In this document: positions 46,539 to 55,259 of the stretch, piece by piece
Numbering within the stretch: the first letter of the stretch is position 1
Layout: each line of letters starts with the position of its first letter
From: Shewanella hanedai
Lineage (GTDB): Bacteria; Pseudomonadota; Gammaproteobacteria; Enterobacterales; Shewanellaceae
Length of the DNA stretch: 64,000 nt
NCBI RefSeq assembly: GCF_007197645.1
Contig: NZ_VKGK01000027.1
Coordinates: 19,859 to 83,858, forward strand
Direction of reading: 5' to 3'
Translations under genes and position numbers: made by a program
The notes under the pieces: generated by a model
What the model was told of the DNA's origin: nothing
The model's database searches: none
Seen by the model: only the letters and a program-made list of their open reading frames with translations

Positions 46539-48125
46539 ATGAACCTCGCACGACATTTGTGGTTAACTCTGGCAACTGGATTGCTCCTTGGTGGATGTAA
46601 TGATGCCCCTAAGGCTGCCAAAATCAGTGCTCCAGCAACCGATACGGATGCCCAGGCTGTCATTGAACCTAAATCGCTGAAACCTAATCTGGTGATTATT
46701 TACGCCGACGATCTAGGTTATGGCGATATTAGCAGTTACGGCGCTACAGGAGTTAGCACTCCTAATATTGATGCGCTCGCAGCTAAAGGGCTTAAGTTGA
46801 CCGATTCTCACGCATCAGCCGCCACTTGCACTCCCTCACGTTATTCTTTGCTGACCGGTGAGCATGGTTTTCGCTCTAACGCGGCAATTTTACCGGGAGA
46901 TGCACCGTTACTGATCAATCCAGAGCAAGCTACGCTACCCAAGTTACTGAAAAAGGCTGGCTATGCGACAGCGGTGATAGGTAAGTGGCATCTGGGCTTG
47001 GGATATGGCGAGGTCGACTGGAATCAGGCTGTGAAACCTGGACCATTGGAGATTGGTTTTGATTACAGCTTTTTGCTGCCAGCCACAGGTGACAGGGTAC
47101 CGACGGTATTTCTGGAAAACCACCATGTTCTGAACCTCGATAGTGCCGATCCATTATCGGTGAGCTACAAAGAAAACATCGGCAATTTACCGACAGGTTT
47201 GTCACACCCTGAAATGCTACGGGTAAATGCGGATCCCCAACATAGCAATACCATTGTGAACGGTGTCAGCCGTATTGGCAGTATGGATGGCGGTGAGTCG
47301 GCGTATTGGGTAGACGAAGATTTCCCAGATGTGTTCACTGCCAAGGCAGTGGACTTTATTCGTCAGCATAAAGATCAGCCTTTCTTCCTGTTCCATTCAA
47401 TGCACGATATTCATGTGCCTCGCCTACCTCATAAACGATTTCAAGGGAAAAGCGGTATGGGGCCAAGAGGTGATGCGATTGTCCAGCTAGATTGGATGAC
47501 GGGGCAGATAGTGAAGGAGTTAGAAGCGCAGGGGATTGCCGATAATACCATTCTCATTTTCACCAGTGATAACGGCCCAGTGCTGGATGATGGTTATTAT
47601 GACAAGGCGGTTGAAATGTTAGGCGAACACAAGCCTTCTGGTCCATTTAGAGGCGGTAAGTACAGTGCGTATGAGGCAGGAACTCGCGTACCAGCGATTG
47701 TGTACTGGCCTGGTCATGTGCAGCCCAAAGAGAGTGCGGCATTAACATCTCAAATCGATATCTACGCTTCAATGGCCAAGTTGTTGGGATTAGCGTTGGC
47801 AGAAGGGGAGGCGATGGACAGTTTGCCACAGTTGGATGCCTGGTTGGGTAATACTGATACTGGCAGAGAGTTCTTGGTGAAAGAGTCTGTTGGTACTGTG
47901 TCTTTACGTCAGGGAAACTGGAAGTATATTCGTCCATTTTTAGGTGAAGATTTACCCGCTTGGTTAAAGAACAAAGAGATTGAAGTTGGACTGCAAAAAT
48001 CAGAGCAGTTGTACAACCTCAGCATGGATATCGCGGAGCAGGAAAACCTCGCGACCAGCAACATTGATAAAGTCGTTGCGATGAAGCACAAGCTCCATCA
48101 AATCATGGAAAGTGGCTATCGCTAA
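46539..48125 (+). CDS. Lipoprotein sulfatase, S1 type (sulfatase 6)
   Basis: 528 residues. Lipobox LLGGC (Cys20) followed by Asn, so probably sorted to the outer membrane. YADDLGYGDISSYGA, CTPSRYSLLTG (Cys97), GKWHLGLG and FTSDNGPVLDDGYYD are the four S1 landmarks in order. The motif set is that of arylsulfatase A-like enzymes that act on sulfated galactose or N-acetylgalactosamine. It ends with a clear terminator at 48166. It may be cotranscribed with sulfatase 5 and also have its own promoter. Confidence 0.88.
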   Translation: MNLARHLWLTLATGLLLGGCNDAPKAAKISAPATDTDAQAVIEPKSLKPNLVIIYADDLGYGDISSYGATGVSTPNIDALAAKGLKLTDSHASAATCTPSRYSLLTGEHGFRSNAAILPGDAPLLINPEQATLPKLLKKAGYATAVIGKWHLGLGYGEVDWNQAVKPGPLEIGFDYSFLLPATGDRVPTVFLENHHVLNLDSADPLSVSYKENIGNLPTGLSHPEMLRVNADPQHSNTIVNGVSRIGSMDGGESAYWVDEDFPDVFTAKAVDFIRQHKDQPFFLFHSMHDIHVPRLPHKRFQGKSGMGPRGDAIVQLDWMTGQIVKELEAQGIADNTILIFTSDNGPVLDDGYYDKAVEMLGEHKPSGPFRGGKYSAYEAGTRVPAIVYWPGHVQPKESAALTSQIDIYASMAKLLGLALAEGEAMDSLPQLDAWLGNTDTGREFLVKESVGTVSLRQGNWKYIRPFLGEDLPAWLKNKEIEVGLQKSEQLYNLSMDIAEQENLATSNIDKVVAMKHKLHQIMESGYR

Positions 48126-48165
48126 CATGAGTTGTGTTGGTGGATAATATGTATTGATTGCAATT

Positions 48166-48188
48166 AGGGACCATCGGGTCCCTTTTTG
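48166..48188 (+). terminator. Terminator after sulfatase 6
   Basis: AGGGACC (48166-48172), loop ATCG, GGTCCCT (48177-48183), then T residues. Confidence 0.9.
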
Positions 48189-48326
48189 TTGGCCTGTGAA
48201 AAGGTATTTCAGATGAGAGTGGCGATATGCATCAAGATGGAAAGAAGGCGGCTTTGCCTTGTACTGGTGAACGCATTGAAGGTGGATGGTCGGTTTTGTG
48301 GTGGTGTTAGAACTAAAGTCGTGGCG

Positions 48327-48351
48327 AAAAAAAGCCGACCATAAGGTCGGC
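48327..48351 (-). terminator. Terminator of the galETK-sulfatase operon
   Basis: On the minus strand GCCGACC (48351-48345), loop TTAT, GGTCGGC (48340-48334), then seven T. It lies about 50 bases after the stop of sulfatase 7. Confidence 0.9.
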
Positions 48352-48401
48352 AAACAAGGTTGGAACACCTAAAAACTAAAACTAGAATCGACTACTACTC
48401 C

Positions 48402-49910
48402 CTAAAAATTCCAGGGAGCATGGGGGGCACTTTGTCTCTGAGCCATAATGGCTTCTGCTTGTGCCGTTAATTGAGGGTGACTATCTGCAAGATCCACGAT
48501 TTCTTCTGGATCATCCACAAGGTGGTAAAGAGCCGTTTTACCGGCGACTAACTCCTTAAGGCCTTTGACCTTGCTGAAATGGCGGATCGCTTTCCAGTCA
48601 TCCATAACAACTGCCTGTGAAGGGTTACGACTGTGAAACTCCCAATAGAGGCTTTCGTGTCGTTCATCGCTATGTTCGCCTAATAATCCCGGTAAAATAG
48701 AGATCCCTTGGATATCCTCAGGTGATGGCTGCTGCAATAACTCGGCAAATGTCGGTAGCATATCCCAAAAAGCGGACAACTGATTATTCTCACTGCCCGG
48801 CTTAATTTTACTGGGCCAGCGAGCGATTAATGGCGCTCTAATCCCGCCTTCATAAAGCGTTCCTTTTTCACCACGTAAACCTGCAGTGCTATTGAAGAAC
48901 TTGATGTCTGAACCGCCAGCTGTGGTGGCACCATTATCACTGGAGAAAAATACTAAGGTGTTGTCATCTAGCCCTAGCTCCTCCAACAAAGTCATCATGT
49001 CACCGACATCGCGATCCATACGGGAGATCATCGCCGCTCTTGCCGCTCGAGGTTTGGGGTGTGGTGTATAAGCCCGCGCACCACCTATTACATGAGGCGT
49101 TTCAGTAAATGCATAAGCTTCAAGCTCTGCATCAGGTATTTGCATCGCGGCGTGGGGGACAACAAAAGGAACATAGAGGAAAAAGGGTTCGCTCTGATTT
49201 TTGCGGATAAACGCCTTGGCTTTAGCGACGATTTTGTAGGGAGCATAATCCTCCCCCATATATTCTTTATGGTCATTGGAACCTTTTCGCGCTTTGGGGT
49301 GGACGTTAATCACTGGATTATTGAGCCAAACTTGCTGGTGGTTTTGCCAGAGAAAACGAGGGAAGTAATTATGCGCCTGACGTTGATCCAGATAGCCATA
49401 AAATTCATCAAACCCCATGGCGGCCGGAGCACCACTGCTCTGGGATGCCCCCAGTCCCCACTTTCCGAATGCGCCAGTGCGATATCCCGCTTGCTGGAAC
49501 AGATGCGCTAATGTCGTCGCACCTTGTGGCAGAGGATATTGACCTTGATATTCAGCCGTTGCAGGGACATTCTTTTGCTGGTAATTGCCCCGCACGCCGG
49601 TGTGACCCATATCTTTCCCGGTCATCAAGCTGGCACGGGATGGCGCGCAAACTGAGCTACCTGAGTAGTGCCGAGTAAAACGCATCCCTTCACTGGCAAG
49701 GCGGTCAATATTGGGAGTGCGTATTTTCTGTTGGCCGTAGCTGGCTAAATCACCCACACCCAAATCGTCTGCCAAAAAGTAAATGACATTTGGCGGTCGC
49801 TCAGACTCTTTTGCCTGGGTCAGTTGATCTTGCTGCTTTGTCTGTACGCAGCCGGCAGTCATCAGTCCAAGCAATACAGCCACATTCAGATTAATCTGAC
49901 TTCGTTTCAT
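48402..49910 (-). CDS. Lipoprotein sulfatase, last gene of the galETK operon (sulfatase 7)
   Basis: 502 residues from the ATG at 49910 (a GTG one codon earlier is possible) with AAGGTAG upstream. Lipobox MTAGC (Cys21). LADDLGVGDLASYG, CAPSRASLMTG (Cys88), GKWGLG in place of GKWHLG, and FSSDNGATTAGGSD are visible. Only a few bases separate it from the galK stop, so it is the fourth gene of galE-galT-galK-sulfatase. This ties sulfate removal directly to the Leloir pathway. The H-to-G change in GKWGLG is also found in some arylsulfatase A-like enzymes. Confidence 0.88.
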   Translation of the reverse strand: MKRSQINLNVAVLLGLMTAGCVQTKQQDQLTQAKESERPPNVIYFLADDLGVGDLASYGQQKIRTPNIDRLASEGMRFTRHYSGSSVCAPSRASLMTGKDMGHTGVRGNYQQKNVPATAEYQGQYPLPQGATTLAHLFQQAGYRTGAFGKWGLGASQSSGAPAAMGFDEFYGYLDQRQAHNYFPRFLWQNHQQVWLNNPVINVHPKARKGSNDHKEYMGEDYAPYKIVAKAKAFIRKNQSEPFFLYVPFVVPHAAMQIPDAELEAYAFTETPHVIGGARAYTPHPKPRAARAAMISRMDRDVGDMMTLLEELGLDDNTLVFFSSDNGATTAGGSDIKFFNSTAGLRGEKGTLYEGGIRAPLIARWPSKIKPGSENNQLSAFWDMLPTFAELLQQPSPEDIQGISILPGLLGEHSDERHESLYWEFHSRNPSQAVVMDDWKAIRHFSKVKGLKELVAGKTALYHLVDDPEEIVDLADSHPQLTAQAEAIMAQRQSAPHAPWNF

Positions 49911-49915
49911 CACTG

Positions 49916-51097
49916 CTACCTTAACTGTTCTGCCAGTGTTTTATGATTTTCAAATAATGTTGATACTAAGCCTTCAGCGGCATTGGCCACATAAATGGTC
50001 TCTTCCAAGCCAAATTTCTCAAGGTATTGGCTGGAAATAGCATCAACAATTTTTGGGACATTTTCATGGTGGCATATGCATATTACGGCGCCACCAAAAC
50101 CACCGCCAGTCATCCGCGTGGCACAATCTTTACCTAGAGTATGATGGCAAATTTCAACTAAACCATCGGTCGCTGGTACAGTAACCTCAAAATCCTCTCG
50201 CAATGAGCGATGAGACTCTCTCATTAACTCACTGAGTTTGCTCAGTTCATCATGTTGTAACGCCTTGGCAGCTTGCAATACTCGCTGGTTTTCACTGATG
50301 ACATGTCTTGCACGCTTAAACTCGTTCATGCTCATGTTATCCCGTGCGGAATATAAGTCATCAAGGCTCGCTTGACGCAGGGTTTTAACCCCCATTTTGG
50401 CAGCGGCATTCATGCAATCAATACGGCGTTGGTTATATTCACTTTCAACTAACTTACGGGGAAAATTCGAATTAATCACCACCAATGCGAGATTGGCAGG
50501 GATCGGGTAATGCTGAATCGACAAACTCATGCAATCTATCAATAGGGCATTATTATGGCTGGCCTTGGCGGAGACGAGTTGATCCATAATGCCGCACTGG
50601 CAATTCATAAAATCATTTTCAGCCTGCTGCCCCAAAAGGGCTATTTGCTCGGAGTTCAACTGCAAGTCAAATGCCTGATTTAAAGCGCCACCTAAAGACA
50701 CCTCTAGCGCTGCAGATGAGGACAACCCTGCTCCTTGAGGGACATTGGAGCTAATGAGAATATCCAAACCGCCGAATTGATGTTTGCTGTGCTGGTATAC
50801 GTAAGCGATGGCGCGAACATAATTGCCCCAATGACTGGTGCCATGAGTAATAGGGGAATCCAATTCAAAGGCTTCACACTCTCCGGGATAATTGGTGGAA
50901 TAGGCCATCACCAAATTGTCATTGCGACGTCGATAAGCAACGTAAGTTCTGAACTGCAACGCGCAGGGTAATACATAGCCATCGTTGTAATCAGTAAATT
51001 CACCAATTAAGTTAACCCGACCAGGGGCGCTACTTATCCCTTCAGCGGAATTGGAAAATAGTGATTCAAATTGTACCAATAGTTTTTCAATATTCAC
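49916..51097 (-). CDS. galK: Galactokinase
   Basis: 393 residues, a GHMP kinase that makes galactose 1-phosphate from galactose and ATP in the cytoplasm. The substrate motif reads GRVNLIGEFTDYNDGYVLP (about residue 26-44), the ATP loop GAGLSSSAA (about 120) and the third motif RMTGGGFGG (about 335). The usual His after Glu in GEHTDYN is Phe here (GAATTT in the DNA), see findings. The start is a GTG at 51097 whose GTGA overlaps the galT stop, so translation is coupled. Confidence 0.95.
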   Translation of the reverse strand: MNIEKLLVQFESLFSNSAEGISSAPGRVNLIGEFTDYNDGYVLPCALQFRTYVAYRRRNDNLVMAYSTNYPGECEAFELDSPITHGTSHWGNYVRAIAYVYQHSKHQFGGLDILISSNVPQGAGLSSSAALEVSLGGALNQAFDLQLNSEQIALLGQQAENDFMNCQCGIMDQLVSAKASHNNALLIDCMSLSIQHYPIPANLALVVINSNFPRKLVESEYNQRRIDCMNAAAKMGVKTLRQASLDDLYSARDNMSMNEFKRARHVISENQRVLQAAKALQHDELSKLSELMRESHRSLREDFEVTVPATDGLVEICHHTLGKDCATRMTGGGFGGAVICICHHENVPKIVDAISSQYLEKFGLEETIYVANAAEGLVSTLFENHKTLAEQLR

Positions 51098-52140
51098 GGC
51101 TGTGTCTCCAAAGAATAATGTACAGTAACGACATCTCTCAGTAACTGCGCCGCCTTTTCTGCGGTCAAATCACGCTGACTTTCAGCCAACATTTCATAGC
51201 CCACCATGAATTTTTTCACGGTAGCGGAGCGCAACAAGGGCGGATAAAAATGGGCATGCAAGCGCCAGTGATCGTTACTCTGCAGATCCTTGGGGGCGCA
51301 ATGCCATCCCATAGAGTAGGGAAAACGGCAACGGAATAGATTGTCATAACGTATGGTCAATTCTGACAATATTTGTGCCAGAGTCTGGCTTTGGTCGTTA
51401 TTTAATTGCCCGATATCAACCAATGAATGCTTGGTCAATAGCAGGGTTTCGAAAGGCCATTTTGCCCAATAAGGTACTACCACTAACCAGTCGGCGTTTT
51501 CGGCGACAATGCGGCTTTTGTCTTTGATCTCCATCTGCACATAATCATCCAACAACGGGCTCTTTTTCTGGTGAAAATACGCTTCTTGGCTTGTATTGGC
51601 TTTCTCAATTTCAGATGACCTATGTTGATGAGCCCAAATTTGCCCGTGTGGGTGAGGTTGGGAGCAGCCCATGACCGCACCTTTATTTTCGAAAATATGC
51701 ACACAGTTATAATGCGCCGACAGTTCAAGGTAATTTTGCTTCCAGGTGTCCACCACATGGCGGATCTCTGAGATATTCATCTGCGCCAAGGTTTTACTGT
51801 GGTCGGGTGAAAAGCATATGACTCGGCATTCTCCCGTGACCGTTTCTGACCTAGTTAACAGGGACTGCGAACTAAGTTCCGTCATATTGGCAGAGATCGG
51901 CATGATGGCACCGAAATCATTGGAAAAAACAAAGGTGTTTGGATAATTCGTGTTCACTTCACCGTTGGCGCGTTTGTTACTGGGACAAAGAGGGCAAGCG
52001 TCATCAAAAGAGGGGATGTGTTCCTCGGAGATCGCTTCCACCTCGCCCTTCCAAGGGCGGTTGTTTCTGTGGGGTGAGACAAGAACCCATTCGTCCATCA
52101 ATGGGTTATAGCGTCTATGGGGTAATTCGTAGGCATTCAT
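51094..52140 (-). CDS. galT: Galactose-1-phosphate uridylyltransferase
   Basis: 348 residues from the second of two adjacent ATGs (52140; 52143 also possible) behind AGGGAG; the longer frame to 52191 would overlap galE by 41 bases and adds unrelated residues. It exchanges UMP between UDP-glucose and galactose 1-phosphate. The catalytic His lies in QPHPHGQIWAH; the zinc-type Cys pair is in CPLCPSNKRANG, and PYSMGWHCAP and HWRLHAHFYPPLLRSATVKKF follow E. coli GalT closely. Second gene of the galETK-sulfatase operon. Confidence 0.95.
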   Translation of the reverse strand: MNAYELPHRRYNPLMDEWVLVSPHRNNRPWKGEVEAISEEHIPSFDDACPLCPSNKRANGEVNTNYPNTFVFSNDFGAIMPISANMTELSSQSLLTRSETVTGECRVICFSPDHSKTLAQMNISEIRHVVDTWKQNYLELSAHYNCVHIFENKGAVMGCSQPHPHGQIWAHQHRSSEIEKANTSQEAYFHQKKSPLLDDYVQMEIKDKSRIVAENADWLVVVPYWAKWPFETLLLTKHSLVDIGQLNNDQSQTLAQILSELTIRYDNLFRCRFPYSMGWHCAPKDLQSNDHWRLHAHFYPPLLRSATVKKFMVGYEMLAESQRDLTAEKAAQLLRDVVTVHYSLETQP

Positions 52141-52150
52141 CATCTGCTCC

Positions 52151-53164
52151 CTAAATTCCACTTGGGTAGTTGGATTGCCAGCGCCACACATCAGCTGTCA
52201 TCTGCGGCAAGTTACGTTCAGCTCGCCATTTAAGCGCCTGTTGTGCCAATGTAGGATCCGCATAAGAGCAGGGAATATCACCGTTACGGCGAGGAGACAC
52301 GACATAAGGGATAGTTTGACCGCTCTCTTTAGCAAAACTGTGGATCATCTCCAACACGGAGTAGCCCTGGCCAGTGCCTAGGTTGTAAGCAAAAAAACCT
52401 GTGTGTCCCATCTTTGTTTGAAGTGCCCGAACGTGGCCCACAGCTAAGTCCATTACATGAATATAATCTCTAATGCCAGTTCCATCAGGGGTGGGGTAAT
52501 CGCCACCAAACACCTGTAACTTATCGCGTTGCCTAACGGCGACTTGAGCAATAAAGGGCATCAAGTTATTGGGTGTTCCCAATGGGTTTTCACCAAGTAA
52601 GCCAGATTCATGGGCACCAACGGGATTGAAGTAACGCAAGGAGATTGCCTGCCATTCATGTTGAGCTGCGCAGGTATCTTTTAGCACTTGCTCTATCATC
52701 ACCTTGGTCCAGCCGTAAGGGTTGGTTGCTCGAATTGGGTGAGACTCATCAATTGGGATGTAATCAGGATCGCCGTACACTGTCGCCGATGAACTGAACA
52801 CAATACTGCGGATTCCGCAGTCTTCCATGGCGCTTAGTAATGACAAACTCCCCGCGACATTATTGTCGTAATAACGTCGTGGATGTTCAGTTGATTCACC
52901 GACCGCTTTTAACGCGGCAAAATGAATCACGGCTTCACATCCGTGTTGTGCCATCACTTGACGCAACAAGTCAGTATCGCGTATGTCGCCTTCTACAAAC
53001 GTCAGCTTACGATTACTAATGCGGCACAGCTGCTGCAACACACCTGTGGTCGAATTCGTTAAGTTGTCATAAATAATCGGTTCGAATCCAGCATTCAGCA
53101 GCGCCAAACATGTGTGGCTGCCGATATACCCCATTCCTCCGGTGACCAAAACTTTCACCTTCAC
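52151..53164 (-). CDS. galE: UDP-glucose 4-epimerase
   Basis: 337 residues, an extended SDR with the NAD motif GGMGYIGSH (about residues 9-17), the catalytic Ser in SSSATVYGDP and YGWTK as the Tyr-x-x-x-Lys pair. It regenerates UDP-glucose from UDP-galactose for GalT. First gene of the operon. Starts are GTG at 53164 or GTG at 53158; the latter has the better spacing from GGGG. An operator-like motif lies at 53202-53217. Confidence 0.95.
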   Translation of the reverse strand: MKVKVLVTGGMGYIGSHTCLALLNAGFEPIIYDNLTNSTTGVLQQLCRISNRKLTFVEGDIRDTDLLRQVMAQHGCEAVIHFAALKAVGESTEHPRRYYDNNVAGSLSLLSAMEDCGIRSIVFSSSATVYGDPDYIPIDESHPIRATNPYGWTKVMIEQVLKDTCAAQHEWQAISLRYFNPVGAHESGLLGENPLGTPNNLMPFIAQVAVRQRDKLQVFGGDYPTPDGTGIRDYIHVMDLAVGHVRALQTKMGHTGFFAYNLGTGQGYSVLEMIHSFAKESGQTIPYVVSPRRNGDIPCSYADPTLAQQALKWRAERNLPQMTADVWRWQSNYPSGI

Positions 53165-53201
53165 TTACCCCATTCATGTTAATTATCTTAACAATTAATT
53201 T

Positions 53202-53217
53202 ATACTATAAATAATAC
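53202..53217. promoter_or_regulatory. Candidate DgoR-like operator upstream of galE
   Basis: ATACTATAAATAATAC matches 13 of 16 positions of ATACTATTAATAGTAT. It lies about 40 bases upstream of the galE start, in the galM-galE spacer. Confidence 0.5.
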
Positions 53218-53290
53218 AAAATAAAGCTTAACTTATTTATTTAACAAAACTGACACTTCAGAAGCGCTATAAGCCCCATGATTTAGGCTG

Positions 53291-54175
53291 CTACAATTTT
53301 GCAGGAGACAGTTCCATCCAGATGCTCAAGGTCTCTCCTGGTGCCAATACAACAACGCCAGTATTGCTGTCGCCATTTTGGTACCGATTAAAGCCGTCCA
53401 CACACATACTCTGTGGTTCTACGCAAAAGTAATCCTCATTATCTGGGGTGAAAATTTGCAGAAACCGACAATCACTGGATGCCCGAATATCCATCTGGGT
53501 ACCGCTATCTGGCCAGATGAGCTTTGCATGACCATCAAAGTCTTCAAACAAATTGTCCAAACTAGAGTGCGCTAGTGGAAACCCAGATAAGCTCGTCATG
53601 GCATAGGGGGCGGGGATCCGTGATGTCGGTATCGATTCGTCATCAACCAGCCATTGTTCGCTGCAATCAGTCATCAAGCGCACGTCGGGTGTCAAAGGAA
53701 AATAGGGGTGAAACCCAAGGCCAGCAGGCATCGATTGATCGCTGTGATTGGTCACTGTCATTTCGACACGCAGACTGTTGCCACAGAGCGTAAAAAGTTG
53801 ACTGGTGAAATATTTGAAAGGCCATTTTTGCCCGTCTTCATTCTGGCTAAGTAAAATCTGATTAAGTGAAATATGTTCTATCGCCCATGGCTGCTGCCAA
53901 CCAAAGCCATGAATAGCATGTGGTTCCGGTGGATGATTGGCGGTTAATTTTATTGCTTGGTCTTGCCAATGAAAATGGCCATTACGGACTCGATTGCAAA
54001 AAGGCACCATCGGGAATCCTGCCGTACTCAACACATGCTCGGCGTTATTACCTGGGCGTAAAAAGGCTTGCCAATGACCGTTTATTAAGGCTTCAAAGCT
54101 GATGATGCTGCCGCCTAAGCCTGGCGATACGCACAGACGTAAAGTGTCATTGGAAATATTGATAAGCTCAGTCAT
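53291..54175 (-). CDS. galM: Aldose 1-epimerase (galactose mutarotase)
   Basis: 294 residues of the aldose-1-epimerase superfamily, all beta. It interconverts alpha and beta galactose so that GalK and the dehydrogenase can use both anomers. Visible are PFCNRVRNGHFHWQ, the HAIHGFGWQQPW His, GLGFHPYFPL with the conserved His, and FTPDNEDYFCVEPQSM near the C terminus with the catalytic Glu. It has no signal peptide and is cytoplasmic. It stands alone between operator-like motifs, 126 bases upstream of galE. Confidence 0.88.
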   Translation of the reverse strand: MTELINISNDTLRLCVSPGLGGSIISFEALINGHWQAFLRPGNNAEHVLSTAGFPMVPFCNRVRNGHFHWQDQAIKLTANHPPEPHAIHGFGWQQPWAIEHISLNQILLSQNEDGQKWPFKYFTSQLFTLCGNSLRVEMTVTNHSDQSMPAGLGFHPYFPLTPDVRLMTDCSEQWLVDDESIPTSRIPAPYAMTSLSGFPLAHSSLDNLFEDFDGHAKLIWPDSGTQMDIRASSDCRFLQIFTPDNEDYFCVEPQSMCVDGFNRYQNGDSNTGVVVLAPGETLSIWMELSPAKL

Positions 54176-54210
54176 CTTTTGTTCTTATGCTAATAAACAT
54201 TATCGTATTT

Positions 54211-54226
54211 ATACTATAATTATTAT
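54211..54226. promoter_or_regulatory. Candidate DgoR-like operator upstream of galM
   Basis: ATACTATAATTATTAT matches 13 of 16 positions of ATACTATTAATAGTAT and lies about 36 bases upstream of galM. Confidence 0.5.
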
Positions 54227-54367
54227 GAATTGACCAGTATGGAAACAGTGGCGAAACATTCTTTACATAAGTGATGAAGTTAAACGCAGGGGAAGGGCGT
54301 ATAATTGATGGGAAATTGGCTGACAATGGGACAATAAAGAGGTGGAGATAGGTGATTACAGTCAGTA

Positions 54368-55249
54368 TCAGCGTTTATACCTCGGGCTCGGCAATCCCAG
54401 TTTTCTATCGATTTGATATACCAGCAGATCTCCCGCCATTGGCTGTTGAGCGAGTTGTTTTGAAGTGAGGCCGACTCTGGCGCTGGTGACAAAAAGAAGA
54501 TCCATTGCTTCGCCTCCAAATACCGCACAGCTAGGTTGAGTCACAGGTAGATTAAGCACAAATTGAATCTCTCCAGTGGTATCATAACGAACCACTCTGC
54601 TGCCTCCCCACTGGGCATTCCATAAACCTCCTTCGCTATCTATAATCGAACCATCGGGATAAATATTGTCTGGGGTAGTCGCAAACACCTCTGCAATGCC
54701 TATTTGGCCAGTATGATGATTAAAATGGTGGCGATAAATCACGTTATGGGCAGAGTCTGCACAATACAGCCATCGATTATCAGGGCTCCAACTCAGGCCA
54801 TTAAAAATCTGGTAGCCATTTCTTTGCCAATCACACTCTCCCTTGCTGACACAGTACAAACTGCCGCTATTGATAGGCGCAGTGTCAGTTTCAACCATGC
54901 TGCCACACCAAAAACGTCCAGCGGCATCAACTCTGCCATCGTTAAGGCGCTTGCCAGATAAGGCTTGCTCTGGTCTGGCAATCCACTCTAGCTGGTTACT
55001 GTGTAAACAAAAAAAGGCGAATCCAGAGGCGAATGCCGCCAAGATAAGCCCCTCTGTTTCCGTCAGTGCAAAGCTACACAATCGCTCTGGCATATGCCAT
55101 TTTTCGAGTGTTCGGTGCTGGGGGTCAAAGGCGTACAGCACACACTCTTCGATGTCTGTCCACCAGACCTTTTGGCTGAGGTGATCCCATATGACCCCCT
55201 CTCCCAAAGTGTTGGCGACCGGAACTGAATACAGCAAGGTCGCCTTCAT
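54368..55249 (-). CDS. SMP-30/gluconolactonase-family sugar lactonase
   Basis: 293 residues from the ATG at 55249 (a longer frame overlaps the transporter gene). A six-bladed propeller of the SMP-30/regucalcin type: NTLGEGVIWD gives the metal Glu, LNDGRVDAAGRFWCGSM the second metal Asn/Asp region, FNGLSWSPDNRWLYCADS the third and PDGSIIDSEGGLWNAQWGG the fourth. It should hydrolyse an aldonolactone, here most likely galactono-lactone made by the SDR enzyme of the same operon. It follows the transporter gene by ten bases and is the last gene of SDR-dgoK-symporter-lactonase. Confidence 0.9.
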   Translation of the reverse strand: MKATLLYSVPVANTLGEGVIWDHLSQKVWWTDIEECVLYAFDPQHRTLEKWHMPERLCSFALTETEGLILAAFASGFAFFCLHSNQLEWIARPEQALSGKRLNDGRVDAAGRFWCGSMVETDTAPINSGSLYCVSKGECDWQRNGYQIFNGLSWSPDNRWLYCADSAHNVIYRHHFNHHTGQIGIAEVFATTPDNIYPDGSIIDSEGGLWNAQWGGSRVVRYDTTGEIQFVLNLPVTQPSCAVFGGEAMDLLFVTSARVGLTSKQLAQQPMAGDLLVYQIDRKLGLPSPRYKR

Positions 55250-55259
55250 ATTTTGCTCG

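Noticed and set aside
54280..54528. Open frame on the minus strand overlapping the lactonase 3' end
   Set aside because: It is an alternative frame of the SMP-30 gene without a ribosome site.
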